DNA from: an uncultured Litorivicinus sp.
GTDB taxonomy: Bacteria; Pseudomonadota; Gammaproteobacteria; Pseudomonadales; Litorivicinaceae
Assembly: GCA_902594275.1 (NCBI GenBank)
Contig: CACJLQ010000001.1
Location: 62,001 to 126,000 of the forward strand
DNA: 64,000 nucleotides
Direction: 5' to 3'
How positions within the stretch are numbered: the stretch's first letter is position 1; each line of letters starts with the position of its first letter. The notes under the pieces were generated by a model that was not told where the DNA came from, did no database searches, and worked only from the letters and a program-made list of their open reading frames with translations. The position numbers and the translations under genes are program-made. This document shows, one piece after another, positions 34,971 to 45,322 of the stretch.

Positions 34971-37844
34971 TTACTGACAGGCTTCGCAGTCTGGATCGTC
35001 CAAGCTGCATGCCTTGGGTACAGCAGCAGGTTCGGCCGTCTGCACAGCCTGACTTGCGGAGACCGCATTCAGGTTCGATTTGTTGATGGTTGATTTCTCT
35101 GCCTGCGTCGCGCCGAGAGCTCGCAGGTAGTACGTTGTTTTCAATCCACTGAACCAAGCCATTCGGTAGGTGACATCCAGTTTCTTACCGTTCGCATTTG
35201 CGATATAGATGTTCAAGCTTTGCGCTTGATCAATCCATTTTTGACGACGCGCTGCCGCCTCGACGATCCAACGCGTCTCCAACTCGAACGAGGTCGCATA
35301 GAGCGCTTTTAGATCATCCGGAATCCGCGTAATTTGTTGTACGGATCCATCATAGTATTTAAGGTCATTGACCATCACGTTATCCCACAATCCACGCTCT
35401 TTTAAGTCACGAACCAGGTAGGGGTTCACAACTGTAAATTCACCGGATAGGTTTGATTTCACGTAGAGATTTTGGTACGTGGGTTCAATCGATTGCGACA
35501 CGCCAGTGATGTTTGCGATCGTGGCTGTTGGTGCGATGGCCATGACGTTTGAGTTCCGCATGCCATCTTTGGCTTTTTCTCTGAGTTCCGTCCAGTCGAG
35601 CTGTGCGGAGGTGTCCACGTTAAGATAGTTGGCTCCACGTTCTTCCCTCAATTTTTCAATTGAATCAATTGGCAGGACGCCCTGTGACCAGAGGCTGCCA
35701 TCAAAACTTAAATAGGCACCACGCTCGCGCGCCAGTTCAGCAGACGCTTCAATCGCGTAGTACGAAATCACTTCCATGGATTCATCAGCGAATTGCACCG
35801 CTTCATCTGAACCATAAGGAATCCCCAATTCATACAGCGCATCCTGGAAGCCCATAATGCCGAGCCCGACTGGGCGATGCTTCATATTTGAGTTTTCAGC
35901 TTGTTGCACCGCATAGTAGTTAATGTCGATCACATTATCGAGCATTCGTACCGCTGTTTTGACGGTCTTCGCTAGCTTCTTGCGATCCAACCCGCCGTCT
36001 TTCGTGACGTGCTGACGGAGATTCACTGAGCCCAGGTTACAGACTGCGATTTCGTCAACCGAGGTATTGAGAGTGATCTCAGTGCAGAGGTTTGATGAGT
36101 GAACGACCCCTGCGTGCTGTTGCGGACTGCGGAGATTACATGCGTCCTTGAATGTAATCCAAGGATGACCTGTCTCGAATAACATCGAAAGCATCTTCCG
36201 CCACAGATCTTTGGCCTGGACACGCTTAAAGTGTTTAATTTCACCAGTCTGCGTCATCGCTTCATATTCTTGGTAGCGATTCTCAAAGGCGAGACCAAAG
36301 AGATCGTGGAGATCTGGACAGGTCGATGGTGAGAAGAGAGTCCATTCGGCATCCTCGAACACACGCTTCATAAACAAATCCGGAACCCAGTTCGCTGAAT
36401 TCATGTCATGAGTTCGACGACGATCATCACCGGTATTTTTCCTCAGCTCGAGGAATTCTTCGATGTCCATGTGCCACGTTTCAAGATACGCACACACCGC
36501 TCCCTTACGCTTACCGCCTTGGTTCACGGCGACCGCCGTGTCATTGACCACTTTCAAGAATGGCACGACGCCCTGGCTCTTGCCGTTGGTACCCTTGATG
36601 TACGAACCGAGTGCTCGGACTGGGGTCCAGTCATTACCGAGGCCACCGGCCCATTTTGACAGCATCGCGTTATCGCGTATTGCTCCATAAATCCCATCGA
36701 GGTTGTCTGGCACTGTTGTGAGGTAGCAACTAGAGAGCTGGCTTCTCAGTGTTCCTGAGTTAAAGAGTGTTGGTGTTGATGCCATGTAATCGAAGCTTGA
36801 GAGCAACTGATAGAACTCGATTGCGCGCTCTTCGCGGTTCTCTTCACGAAGCGCCAAGCCCATCGCTATCCGCATGAAGAACACCTGTGGCAGCTCAATG
36901 CGTACGTCACCCTTGTGGATGAAATAACGGTCATACAGTGTCTGAAGACCTAAATAGGTAAACTGGTTGTCGCGCTCGGCAATTAGTGCTCCAGCCATTC
37001 GGTCAACGTCATACTCTAACAAATCTTTTGAAACCAGCTCACTCTCAACAGCCAATTTTAAAAACGCTTTTAGAACCACTGGATAGAGTGATTCCATCTC
37101 AAATTGCGTTGCCTTTTCTGCAACGTTCAAACGTGTCAGTGCTTTGGCTCGAATATCATCGAGTAACAGCCGTGCGGTGACGTAGGTGTAGTTTGGCTCT
37201 TTCTCGACCATAGTTCGTGCACTCATGATGAGCGCGGTATTCACGTCGTGTTGTGTGACACCGTCATAAAGATTTTTCAGCGTCTCTTGCAGAACAGTCT
37301 CGCCGTCGACATCAGTGAGTCCGTCGCACGCCTCAGCGATGACGGTTTTCAATCGACCAACATCCAACGGCTCTTTGGAGCCGTCCTCTTTGGCGATGCG
37401 GATTTCTGGATGCTCCTCACGTGGTACTTCCACTTTCTCAGAACGCATGCGTTTCCGTTCTTCGCGATAGAGCACGTAATCGCGAGCGACGCGATGTTCC
37501 CCATTCCGCATCAGGCACAATTCGACCTGATCCTGGATATCTTCGATATGAACGATGCCACCTGACGGCATCCGGCGGCGGAAGGTTTCGACGACTTGAG
37601 CAGTTAGTCGTTCGACGGTTTCATGGATCCGATTACTGGCTGCAGCCGTGTTTCCTTCGACAGCCAAAAACGCTTTACTCATGGCAACCACGATTTTTGT
37701 CGCGTCAAAACCGACAACGGCACCATTGCGTTTCATGACTCGGATTTCACCCGGAGTCGGTGTCACATCAGGTGCTACAGGGGCTACCTTTGGTACCACT
37801 GTTTGTTCGTCTTGTTGTCCGCTGACACGGCTTGATTGATACAT
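34971..37844 (-). CDS. nrdA: ribonucleotide reductase large subunit (class Ia)
   Basis: A 957-residue R1 subunit that reduces ribonucleoside diphosphates. Two ATP-cone regulatory domains come first (IRVMKRNGAVVGFDATKI and PEIRIAKEDGSKEPLDVG), then the catalytic barrel (SQLSSCYLTTVPDNLDGI, HSSNLCTEITLN) and a C-terminal redox Cys pair, CEACQ. The length matches the pseudomonad type. I chose ATG 37844 with GGAGG 4 bases upstream; the frame is open for 26 more codons, but these run over the leader palindrome. Candidate NrdR and DnaA sites lie upstream. Confidence 0.95.
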   Translation of the reverse strand: MYQSSRVSGQQDEQTVVPKVAPVAPDVTPTPGEIRVMKRNGAVVGFDATKIVVAMSKAFLAVEGNTAAASNRIHETVERLTAQVVETFRRRMPSGGIVHIEDIQDQVELCLMRNGEHRVARDYVLYREERKRMRSEKVEVPREEHPEIRIAKEDGSKEPLDVGRLKTVIAEACDGLTDVDGETVLQETLKNLYDGVTQHDVNTALIMSARTMVEKEPNYTYVTARLLLDDIRAKALTRLNVAEKATQFEMESLYPVVLKAFLKLAVESELVSKDLLEYDVDRMAGALIAERDNQFTYLGLQTLYDRYFIHKGDVRIELPQVFFMRIAMGLALREENREERAIEFYQLLSSFDYMASTPTLFNSGTLRSQLSSCYLTTVPDNLDGIYGAIRDNAMLSKWAGGLGNDWTPVRALGSYIKGTNGKSQGVVPFLKVVNDTAVAVNQGGKRKGAVCAYLETWHMDIEEFLELRKNTGDDRRRTHDMNSANWVPDLFMKRVFEDAEWTLFSPSTCPDLHDLFGLAFENRYQEYEAMTQTGEIKHFKRVQAKDLWRKMLSMLFETGHPWITFKDACNLRSPQQHAGVVHSSNLCTEITLNTSVDEIAVCNLGSVNLRQHVTKDGGLDRKKLAKTVKTAVRMLDNVIDINYYAVQQAENSNMKHRPVGLGIMGFQDALYELGIPYGSDEAVQFADESMEVISYYAIEASAELARERGAYLSFDGSLWSQGVLPIDSIEKLREERGANYLNVDTSAQLDWTELREKAKDGMRNSNVMAIAPTATIANITGVSQSIEPTYQNLYVKSNLSGEFTVVNPYLVRDLKERGLWDNVMVNDLKYYDGSVQQITRIPDDLKALYATSFELETRWIVEAAARRQKWIDQAQSLNIYIANANGKKLDVTYRMAWFSGLKTTYYLRALGATQAEKSTINKSNLNAVSASQAVQTAEPAAVPKACSLDDPDCEACQ

Positions 37845-37884
37845 ACGGCCTCCAACAAGTCCCTCGTTATTCTTTTGGGTCTCA

Positions 37885-37900
37885 CCCCAAGATGTTGGGG
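37885..37900. promoter_or_regulatory. candidate NrdR box 2 in the nrdA leader (also a hairpin)
   Basis: CCCCAAGATGTTGGGG is a symmetric element, part of an 8-bp inverted repeat (CACCCCAA, GATG, TTGGGGTG; 37883-37902). It matches the NrdR pattern ACACWATATATWGTGT at about 10 of 16 positions, and its centre is 32 bp from the box at 37917. Read on the plus strand it is followed by five T, so it could instead be a terminator for antisense transcripts. Confidence 0.4.
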
Positions 37901-37916
37901 TGTTTTTGCATCCCGG

Positions 37917-37932
37917 ATACAAGATACTGTGG
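37917..37932. promoter_or_regulatory. candidate NrdR box 1 upstream of nrdA
   Basis: ATACAAGATACTGTGG matches the NrdR consensus at about 12 of 16 positions. NrdR boxes usually occur as pairs about three helix turns apart, as here with the element at 37885. NrdR would repress nrdAB when dATP is plentiful. Confidence 0.45.
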
Positions 37933-37959
37933 TTGGGGCGTAAGTCAATGTCAAATTTT

Positions 37960-37968
37960 TGTGGATAA
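37960..37968 (-). promoter_or_regulatory. DnaA box upstream of nrdA
   Basis: TGTGGATAA is the exact complement of the consensus TTATCCACA. It lies 116 bases before the nrdA start and 75 bp from a second perfect copy. DnaA is known to control nrdAB in E. coli through a pair of boxes, so the placement is meaningful. Confidence 0.6.
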
Positions 37969-38034
37969 ATTGGGGAGAACTTGGCTCTAAAAACGCCAAG
38001 GCCGGAGAGACACTGTCTTTGGGTTTTATTGAGC

Positions 38035-38043
38035 TGTGGATAA
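38035..38043 (-). promoter_or_regulatory. second DnaA box upstream of nrdA
   Basis: Another perfect TGTGGATAA in the same orientation, between the valS stop and nrdA. Together with 37960-37968 it forms a tandem pair ahead of the ribonucleotide reductase operon. Confidence 0.6.
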
Positions 38044-38114
38044 ATCTATGATCAACTCCTTTGATAGAATTTTTTCATTGAACAAACGGTTTCGATTTCC
38101 TTTTTTGTCCGTTT

Positions 38115-40889
38115 TTATCGCCGTCTCAGCTCGGAAATTGTGACAGTGATCTTCGCGTGCTGAGCTTCTGCCTCAGCGAGCCGGCCTCGTTCGCGTTCGA
38201 CCACATCAGCTGGCGCTTTATCGGTGAACCCCGGGTTATTGAGTTTGCCACTTAACCCTTTGATCCCATCTTCTAGCTTCTTCAGCTGTTTTTCGAGCCG
38301 TGCGACTTCGACTTCGACATCAATCAGTCCAGCCATTGGTACGTGCACTTCCAACCGCCCAATCAGTTGAGTTGATGAGGCTGGTATCGGATCAGTCCTA
38401 CCCAAGAATTCAACGTCTGAGAGTTTGGCAAGCGGCACAATCAGTGACTTGAGTCGAGCGAGACGATCGCGATCATCTCCACTGTCACCGGCGAGTATCA
38501 TCGGAATCTCTTTACCTGGCGACAGATTCATTTCACCACGGATGGTTCGAACGGCGACGATCACTGATTTCATCCAGTCGACATCACTTTCCGCCTCAGC
38601 ATCTTGCTTGGATGCATCACTCACCGGATAGGGTGCTTTTGAGATGGTATTCCCGCCTCGACCAATGAGCGGTGCGACTTGTTGCCAGAGCTCTTCGGTG
38701 ATGTATGGCATCAACGGATGCGCGAGACGTAGGATCGTTTCCAGTACCCCAACTAATGTCCGTCGTGTTGCAGCCTGTATTTCAGCACTTGCCCCGCCAT
38801 CGGCCAAGATTGGCTTTGTCAGCTCCAAATACCAGTCACAGTACTCGTTCCAGACGAATTCATAGATCGCTTGGCTTGCTAAATCGAGTCGATAACTATC
38901 GATCGCTTGCGCGACTTTGGCCTCGGTTGCTTGCAGGCTCGACCGAATCCAACGGTCAAACACGGTCATGTGTGCGACCTCGAGATCACCTAAGGTGTGA
39001 CCCTCGATCTTCATCATCACAAACCGTGTTGCGTTCCAGAGCTTGTTACAGAAGTTTCTGTAGCCCTCGATCCGACCAACATCGAAATTAATATCTCGGC
39101 CTGTCGATGCGAGCGAGCAAAATGTGTAGCGGAGCGCGTCGGTTCCGTAGCTTTGCAATCCATCTGGGAATTGTCGTTTGGTTGCCTTGGCGATGGTCTC
39201 ACGCATCTGCGGTTGCATGAGTGAGCCTGTCCGCTTCTCTAACAGGTCATTCAGTGAAATCCCATCAATCAGATCGATTGGATCCAAAACGTTGCCCTTA
39301 GACTTCGACATTTTCTGGCCTTCGGCGTCACGCACCAGACCATGAACATAGACTGTCTTAAACGGAACGTCACCGGTGAACTTCAGCGTCATCATGATCA
39401 TTCGGGCAACCCAGAAGAAAATGATGTCGAAGCCTGTGACTAGAACACTGGTCGGGTGATAGCGCTTTAAAGCCTCGGTATCGTCTGGCCACCCAAGTGT
39501 TGAAAACGTCCACAGCGCCGATGAGAACCAGGTATCCAGGACGTCATCGTCTTGTGTAAGTTGCACATCAGGGTCGAGATTGTATTTAGCCCGAGCTGCC
39601 GCCTCGTCTTCAGCCACGAAAATAGTACCCGCATCATCATAAAACGCTGGAATCCGATGACCCCACCAAAGCTGTCGTGAGATACACCAGTCTTTCAAAT
39701 CACGCATCCACGCAAAGTAGGTGTTTTCCCATTGCTTGGGTACAAACTGAATCGAACCATTCTCTACGGCCTCGATGGCAGGCTTTGCCAGTGTTTCGAC
39801 GGCCACAAACCACTGATCTGTCAACAGTGGTTCGACAATCACCCCAGAACGATCACCTCGTGGCACTTTCAGTGTGTGTGGGTCGATTTTTTCCACAAGC
39901 CCAAGCGCATTCAGATCGGCAATAATCTGATCACGCGCCTCAAAGCGATCCATTCCGCAGTAGGCGTCAGGAACGTGATCATTCAACGTGGCATCCTTGG
40001 TTAAAATATTAATCATGGGTAACTGATGACGCTCACCCATCGAATAGTCATTAAAGTCATGCGCCGGGGTAATCTTGACGCAACCGGTTCCGAATTCTGG
40101 ATCAACGTAATCATCTGCGATCACTGGAATTTCCCGATCAGTGAGCGGTAATGCGACGGTTTTGCCGATCAAGTGGCTGTAGCGCTCATCCTCTGGATGC
40201 ACAGCAACAGCTGTATCGCCAAGCATCGTTTCTGGTCGCGTGGTCGCAACCACTAAATGTCCAGAACCATCCGCTAATGGATATCTGAAGTGCCAGAGTG
40301 AGCCTTGCTCTTCCTCACTGGCCACTTCTAAATCAGAAATCGCTGTGTGAAGAACTGGGTCCCAGTTAACGAGGCGCTGACCACGATAGATCAAACCTTC
40401 ATCAAACAGACGAATAAAAACTTCCCGCACAGCACGCGAACAACCACCATCCATGGTGAAGCGTTCGCGGGACCAATCAACAGAGGCACCAATCCGGCGT
40501 AACTGTTTGGTGATCATTCCGCCTGAGGTGTGTTTCCACTCCCACACCTTTTCTAAAAATTTTTCGCGACCTAAAACATGACGTGAAATATCTGAGGCCA
40601 ATAACTGACGCTCGACCAACATTTGCGTTGCAATCCCAGCATGGTCTGTTCCGACTTGCCAGAGTGTGTCGTGACCAAGCATCCGGTGATACCGGATCAG
40701 TGCATCCATAACGGTGTCTTGGAATGCATGGCCCATATGCAATGAGCCAGTGACATTCGGGGGTGGAATCATGATGGAGTAGGGTGCGCCCTCGCCAGAT
40801 GGTGCGAAGTGGCCGTTAGTTTCCCAGAATTCGTACCAACGCATTTCGATGGTCGAAGGATCGTATGTTTTGTCTAGAGTGTCAGTCAT
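38115..40889 (-). CDS. valS: valyl-tRNA synthetase
   Basis: A 924-residue class I synthetase that charges tRNA-Val. HIGH motif in [22 protein letters not shown] motif in [16 protein letters not shown], editing-domain sequence [19 protein letters not shown], and a C-terminal coiled coil ([18 protein letters not shown]). It overlaps holC by 4 bp, the standard pepA-holC-valS order of gammaproteobacteria. The 270-base gap after it carries the nrdA control region. Confidence 0.97.
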   Translation of the reverse strand: MTDTLDKTYDPSTIEMRWYEFWETNGHFAPSGEGAPYSIMIPPPNVTGSLHMGHAFQDTVMDALIRYHRMLGHDTLWQVGTDHAGIATQMLVERQLLASDISRHVLGREKFLEKVWEWKHTSGGMITKQLRRIGASVDWSRERFTMDGGCSRAVREVFIRLFDEGLIYRGQRLVNWDPVLHTAISDLEVASEEEQGSLWHFRYPLADGSGHLVVATTRPETMLGDTAVAVHPEDERYSHLIGKTVALPLTDREIPVIADDYVDPEFGTGCVKITPAHDFNDYSMGERHQLPMINILTKDATLNDHVPDAYCGMDRFEARDQIIADLNALGLVEKIDPHTLKVPRGDRSGVIVEPLLTDQWFVAVETLAKPAIEAVENGSIQFVPKQWENTYFAWMRDLKDWCISRQLWWGHRIPAFYDDAGTIFVAEDEAAARAKYNLDPDVQLTQDDDVLDTWFSSALWTFSTLGWPDDTEALKRYHPTSVLVTGFDIIFFWVARMIMMTLKFTGDVPFKTVYVHGLVRDAEGQKMSKSKGNVLDPIDLIDGISLNDLLEKRTGSLMQPQMRETIAKATKRQFPDGLQSYGTDALRYTFCSLASTGRDINFDVGRIEGYRNFCNKLWNATRFVMMKIEGHTLGDLEVAHMTVFDRWIRSSLQATEAKVAQAIDSYRLDLASQAIYEFVWNEYCDWYLELTKPILADGGASAEIQAATRRTLVGVLETILRLAHPLMPYITEELWQQVAPLIGRGGNTISKAPYPVSDASKQDAEAESDVDWMKSVIVAVRTIRGEMNLSPGKEIPMILAGDSGDDRDRLARLKSLIVPLAKLSDVEFLGRTDPIPASSTQLIGRLEVHVPMAGLIDVEVEVARLEKQLKKLEDGIKGLSGKLNNPGFTDKAPADVVERERGRLAEAEAQHAKITVTISELRRR

Positions 40890-41308
40890 GAACGCAGATC
40901 GTGTTGTGTGATCGGATACCCGTCAAATTTCAATTGTTTCCAGTTGGCACGTGTGCTCTCAAGCACCGCTGATTCTTGCACAACAATTTCGACTAAGTAG
41001 TCAAAGTGCGAGAACCATGACGGTAGCGAGCCACCTAAATTCACCAAGACACCGTGTCGATCAGGAGGATCCTGCCATCCGATACCAACTGGAGCTGTCG
41101 GTGAGTTGCCTTGATTGATTTCATGCGGAATAAAACTCTCGTCATCGTCCCAGAGAAGCTGATCCAAAGCCTGAGCCTCAGATTCGGAGGCCACGTGGCA
41201 GTACACGTCAAAACCTTTACGAAAAGATTGTCGCACAAACTTCACCGCAAAGCGTGCTCTCGCCTCCAGTGAATCCTCACCTAGAATGTAATAGGAAACC
41301 TTGGTCAC
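40886..41308 (-). CDS. holC: DNA polymerase III chi subunit
   Basis: A 140-residue HolC protein, the chi subunit that links the clamp loader to single-strand binding protein. [20 protein letters not shown] at the start and [15 protein letters not shown] in the middle are family-typical (SFIPH motif). I started it at GTG 41308, which overlaps the pepA stop (GTGA); a longer frame upstream lies within pepA. It overlaps valS by 4 bp. Confidence 0.9.
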   Translation of the reverse strand: MTKVSYYILGEDSLEARARFAVKFVRQSFRKGFDVYCHVASESEAQALDQLLWDDDESFIPHEINQGNSPTAPVGIGWQDPPDRHGVLVNLGGSLPSWFSHFDYLVEIVVQESAVLESTRANWKQLKFDGYPITQHDLRS

Positions 41309-42759
41309 GCCCTTAGCCAGTTCACCAACAGTGGGACTGGCCGCCCAGATGCGCCTTTTGCTTTGCCACCACTGAACCACGCGGTACCCGCGATATCCAA
41401 GTGCGCCCAACGGTACTTGTCAGTGAACCGTGATAAGAAACAGGCTGCGGTAATGGTTCCTGCATCACGACCACCGATATTGGCCATGTCTGCAAAATTG
41501 GAGTCCAACAATTTTTGATACGGCGCTTCGATTGGCAGTCTCCAACACGGATCACCGGTCTCACGACCGATGCGGTAGAGTTCATCTGCTAATTGGTCAT
41601 CGGTACTTAAAAGTCCAGTGTTGTGACGACCCAGTGCGATCAAACACGCACCGGTCAGGGTCGCGATATCGATCACAGCCTCTGGGTTCAATCGTTCAAC
41701 ATAGGTCAAGGCATCACACAAGACCAGCCGACCTTCAGCGTCGGTGTTTAGGATCTCGACCGTTTTACCGGCGAGCGTTTTGACCACGTCGCCAGGCTTT
41801 GTTGCACGACCCGATGGCATATTTTCAACGGCCGCAATTACTCCGATGACGTTAGCTTCAAGGCCCATTTCACAAATGCTTTGCATACAACCCATAACAG
41901 TTGCCGCGCCACACATATCGAATTTCATTTCATCCATGGCGGCACTTGGCTTAAGACTGATACCACCTGTGTCGAAGGTCACGCCTTTACCGACCAAAAT
42001 TTTGGGTTTGGCGTCTGCGTCCTTCGCTCCTTGGTAACTCAGAACGATGAAGCGTGCAGGCTCATCGCTACCGCGTGACACAGACAGCATACAATGCATT
42101 CCGATCTGCTCGAGCGCGTCTTCGTCGAACACTTCGCACGAAAGTTTGCTGAACCGGTCAGCCAACTGTACGGCCTGATCTGCGAGATAGCGGGGCGTGC
42201 AGGTATTACCAGGAAGATTACCGAGTTCACGAGTGACATTTGCGCCTTGACCGATCGTCATCCCCGTGGTGACGTGTATCTGATCGCTGGCTGAGCCAAT
42301 GAGTGTCAGCGCTGCTAATATTTTTGTGTCATCGTCGGCGGGTTTCGGTTTGGTTGTGGTGTATTCATAGGCCGCCCAAATAAGACCATAGCCTAACCGT
42401 TCCTGCGCCCCTTGATCACCTCGCGTGAGCGATGCGATATCAAGCGTCGCCTCTGTAATCGGAAGGCCCTTAAGCGTTTTGCCGAGTCCAACAAAGGCAT
42501 CGTTCTGTGCAAGCGCATCGAAGGAGTCTGCTTTGCCGACGCCGAGAAGTAGCAGTCGCTTGGCACTCAGACCTTGAGGGTTTCGCAACGTCATTTGTGA
42601 TCCAGATCTTGCTTTAAAGTCGCCAGAATCGATTAAATCTGAGATCAGCGTGTCGAGTTCCGCGCTGGTTCCCTCTACACTGTCACCTTCTGGGACACCG
42701 ACGACCAAACATTCGGTTTTGACATCAGTGAGAGAAGTTGAAGTCAGGCTAATCTTCAT
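41305..42759 (-). CDS. pepA: leucyl aminopeptidase (M17)
   Basis: A 484-residue cytosolic di-metal aminopeptidase of the PepA family. The M17 signature NTDAEGRLVLCDAL is present, as are LVGKGVTFDTGGISLKPS (metal and catalytic Lys region) and TLTGACLIALGRHNTGLL. AAAGGAG precedes ATG 42759. E. coli PepA also acts as a DNA-binding protein; whether this one does is unknown. It is divergent from lptF. Confidence 0.95.
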   Translation of the reverse strand: MKISLTSTSLTDVKTECLVVGVPEGDSVEGTSAELDTLISDLIDSGDFKARSGSQMTLRNPQGLSAKRLLLLGVGKADSFDALAQNDAFVGLGKTLKGLPITEATLDIASLTRGDQGAQERLGYGLIWAAYEYTTTKPKPADDDTKILAALTLIGSASDQIHVTTGMTIGQGANVTRELGNLPGNTCTPRYLADQAVQLADRFSKLSCEVFDEDALEQIGMHCMLSVSRGSDEPARFIVLSYQGAKDADAKPKILVGKGVTFDTGGISLKPSAAMDEMKFDMCGAATVMGCMQSICEMGLEANVIGVIAAVENMPSGRATKPGDVVKTLAGKTVEILNTDAEGRLVLCDALTYVERLNPEAVIDIATLTGACLIALGRHNTGLLSTDDQLADELYRIGRETGDPCWRLPIEAPYQKLLDSNFADMANIGGRDAGTITAACFLSRFTDKYRWAHLDIAGTAWFSGGKAKGASGRPVPLLVNWLRA

Positions 42760-42803
42760 GGGTGGCTCCTTTAATTTTCGTTAAGCATGGGAGTGTAGGG
42801 CAT

Positions 42804-43874
42804 TTGATCATTCTGAGGTACTTCAGTCGCGAGATTCTGGAAACCACCGCGGGTGTTTCCCTCATTCTTTTATTAGTAGTGTTGAGTGGTCGATTTATCC
42901 AGTTCTTAGAAAAAGCAGCAAACGGGGAACTCTCTGTTGAACTGATGCTCACTATGATTCTTTGGCGCATTCCGTCATCCTTGGAACTGATTCTGCCGCT
43001 CTCGCTGACGCTCTCAGTGCTCTTGGTCATGGGACGAATGAACCAAGAATCAGAGCTCATCATTCTCCGTGCTGCAGGCTATTCCAATGGCCGTCTGTTT
43101 GCGATGGTTTTGGTTCCTGCACTATTCATCGCGCTGATCGTTGGTTGGTTATCTATGGTGCTGTCACCCGAAGTGGCGCGAGAGCTCGACCGCCAGGTTG
43201 TCGCCAAAGAAAGCCTGACGGTCTTTGATACAGTGGTTCCTGGTCGCTTCCAAACCGACAAATCCGGTCGTCTGATTTATGCCGAATCAATTTCGGATGA
43301 TCGTGAGTCTTTGATTGACGTTTTTATTGTCGAACCATCGAAACAGAAAAACACTGAGGTGTTCTTGACCGGCAAAACAGCGCGTCAGGAGCTGAATTCA
43401 GGTGAGAAATATCTCGTTCTGTTTGATGGCTATCGCCATATCGGTACAGACACGTCGCTAGATTGGGAAATTTCCAAGTTCGATCGATATTTGATTCGTC
43501 TCAATCCAGAGACTGAGAACCGGCCCGACTCGTTAGATACCCGGTCCACCGAGGCCCTTATCGCATCGGGGCAGGCGCCAGAGCTAGCCATCGCATCATG
43601 GCGTGTTTCGTTGCCAGTTGTGTGCCTCTTCATGTTGCCCTGGGCATTTTTGATGGGACGTGGATCGCCGCGGCAAAGCCAATTTATCTGGGTGATCCCG
43701 ATTATCCTGATTCAGTTTGGCTACATCACAGCACTCTCATTTGCACAAAAGGCCATTACATTGGGTCAGTGGTCGCCATGGCCTGGTCTCTTTTGGGTGC
43801 ACTTGGTATTGATTGGTACTATCAGTCTGATGATCGGTTTGGGGTCCTTTGCTCGTGGGAGGGGCTGGCTGTGA
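42804..43874 (+). CDS. lptF: LPS export permease LptF
   Basis: A 356-residue inner-membrane protein of the LptB2FG transporter that lifts lipopolysaccharide to the LptC-A-D bridge. The start LIILRYFSREILETTAGVS, SGRFIQFLEKAA and ESELIILRAAGYSNGRLF are typical, with a periplasmic domain in the middle and three helices at the end. TTG 42804, 10 bases after GGGAG, fits the family N-terminus; the GTG at 42762 would reach into the pepA control region. It overlaps lptG (GTGA). Confidence 0.93.
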   Translation: MIILRYFSREILETTAGVSLILLLVVLSGRFIQFLEKAANGELSVELMLTMILWRIPSSLELILPLSLTLSVLLVMGRMNQESELIILRAAGYSNGRLFAMVLVPALFIALIVGWLSMVLSPEVARELDRQVVAKESLTVFDTVVPGRFQTDKSGRLIYAESISDDRESLIDVFIVEPSKQKNTEVFLTGKTARQELNSGEKYLVLFDGYRHIGTDTSLDWEISKFDRYLIRLNPETENRPDSLDTRSTEALIASGQAPELAIASWRVSLPVVCLFMLPWAFLMGRGSPRQSQFIWVIPIILIQFGYITALSFAQKAITLGQWSPWPGLFWVHLVLIGTISLMIGLGSFARGRGWL

Positions 43875-44908
43875 ATCGCTCAACCTGGTTACTTGCTCGC
43901 GCGATCTGGGTTTCGTTCGCAATCGTCTCCTTGGTGTTTTTCGGGCTCGAGCTCGTGTTTCGGGTGCTTGATGAAGCGAAATTGCCGCATACAAATTACA
44001 CCGCAGACGAAATAGCGCTTGTCTCGATTTTTGGCATGCCGAGACGACTATATTTGGATTTACCGCTGATGGTATTGATTGCTGTCGCGGCAGGGCTTGG
44101 TGGTCTGGCGCAATCGAGTGAGCTCACGATTCTTCGAGCGGCCGGCCTCAGCATTCGGCGGATTTTCCTGAAGGTCATGTTTGTGCTTTCCCCCATTTTG
44201 GTCGGTTCGATAATCGTTGCTCAATTTGGAATGCCTCAAGCTGAACGGTTGAGTCAGGCTCTGAAGGATGCCAATGTCTCTGGTGGCGTGAAAGACTCGG
44301 TCTGGACGCGGGAATCTGGACGCTATGTGTTTATTGAGGGTGCCCCAGATGGTTCGGTGCGGTTATGGAAGCAGATTGAAATGGCAGATTCTCGTTATGC
44401 AATCGAGCGGTTGATCGCATCATCCAACGTACGATTTGATGCAGATCAAGTCACACTCTCAAAAGCTCGCCTGTTGGCATTTGAGAGCAATCAAATTCGC
44501 CAACAAACCAACAACCTGAGCCAAGCAACCAAGCTGACCGAGCGGCAGGTGCGATGGTTGGTACAAAATCCAGATGCATTGTCATTGAGCGAGCTTTGGG
44601 ATGCTGCCAGCTATTTAAGTGCCGAGGGACTGAACGCGCGTGCGCATAGCCAACTGTTTTGGCAGCGACTCTTACTCCCTGTTGCTCTAGTTGCGCTCGC
44701 ACTCCTCGCATCGGCCACGGCCTTCGGATCGATGCGCTCGCTTAGGATGTCGACGCGCGTATTCTTAGCAGTGTTGTTGGGTCTCGTTTTTAAATACGCC
44801 ATGGATATGGCATCTCCTGCAGTATTTCTTGCAGGTGGTCACCCGTCACTTGCGATTATTCTTCCGCTTTTGATCCCGCTTCTGTTAACGCCCAGTTTAT
44901 TGCGGTGA
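43871..44908 (+). CDS. lptG: LPS export permease LptG
   Basis: A 345-residue partner of LptF. Key stretches are LPLMVLIAVAAGLGGLAQSS, ELTILRAAGLSIRRI and the C-terminal QLFWQRLLLPVALVALALLA. It starts at GTG 43871, within the lptF stop; the frame is open further upstream, but only as the shadow of lptF. Its end overlaps the convergent RDD gene by 12 bp. Confidence 0.93.
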   Translation: MNRSTWLLARAIWVSFAIVSLVFFGLELVFRVLDEAKLPHTNYTADEIALVSIFGMPRRLYLDLPLMVLIAVAAGLGGLAQSSELTILRAAGLSIRRIFLKVMFVLSPILVGSIIVAQFGMPQAERLSQALKDANVSGGVKDSVWTRESGRYVFIEGAPDGSVRLWKQIEMADSRYAIERLIASSNVRFDADQVTLSKARLLAFESNQIRQQTNNLSQATKLTERQVRWLVQNPDALSLSELWDAASYLSAEGLNARAHSQLFWQRLLLPVALVALALLASATAFGSMRSLRMSTRVFLAVLLGLVFKYAMDMASPAVFLAGGHPSLAIILPLLIPLLLTPSLLR

Positions 44909-45322
44909 TTTCTGAGGCTTAGGTTCAGTAACAACCCGAGTATTTGAGAGACGGTCGTAGACTGTCTGACCGATTGGTGACAACCACCCAGTGAATAGCA
45001 TGACACCCGTTGGCGCGAGTGTTACGACACACCATGCCAATCGCTTAAATGCCAAATCGTTGGTAATGGCTTCGTCATCTAATCCAACCAGACGAAGGCG
45101 CCACGCGCGCATGCCAGCAGTTTGACCACCACGTGACCAAGACCACCAAAAATAACCACCAACAGACAATACGATTAGCATTTGTGTTAGCCAGGCTGGC
45201 GCCTCACCTTGGGCAATGACAGACGAAACCAGTCCAGAGATCAGAATAAGGGCGGTCACCACAAGTCCGTCATAAATCAATGCGAGCAGTCTCTTCCATA
45301 TGGGTGCACTACTGACTTGCAT
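44897..45322 (-). CDS. RDD-family membrane protein
   Basis: A 141-residue protein with three or four membrane helices and the RDD pattern: PIWKRLLALIYDGLVV (Arg and Asp of the family name) and RGGQTAGMRAWRLRLVG. RDD proteins are often linked to ion or solute transport, without clear function. It overlaps the upstream Bax-like gene by 14 bp and lptG by 12 bp. Confidence 0.88.
   Translation of the reverse strand: MQVSSAPIWKRLLALIYDGLVVTALILISGLVSSVIAQGEAPAWLTQMLIVLSVGGYFWWSWSRGGQTAGMRAWRLRLVGLDDEAITNDLAFKRLAWCVVTLAPTGVMLFTGWLSPIGQTVYDRLSNTRVVTEPKPQKSPQ

Noticed and set aside
43598-43870. 90-residue N-terminal extension of LptG
   Set aside because: It is the shadow of lptF in another frame; the LptG family begins at about 43871.
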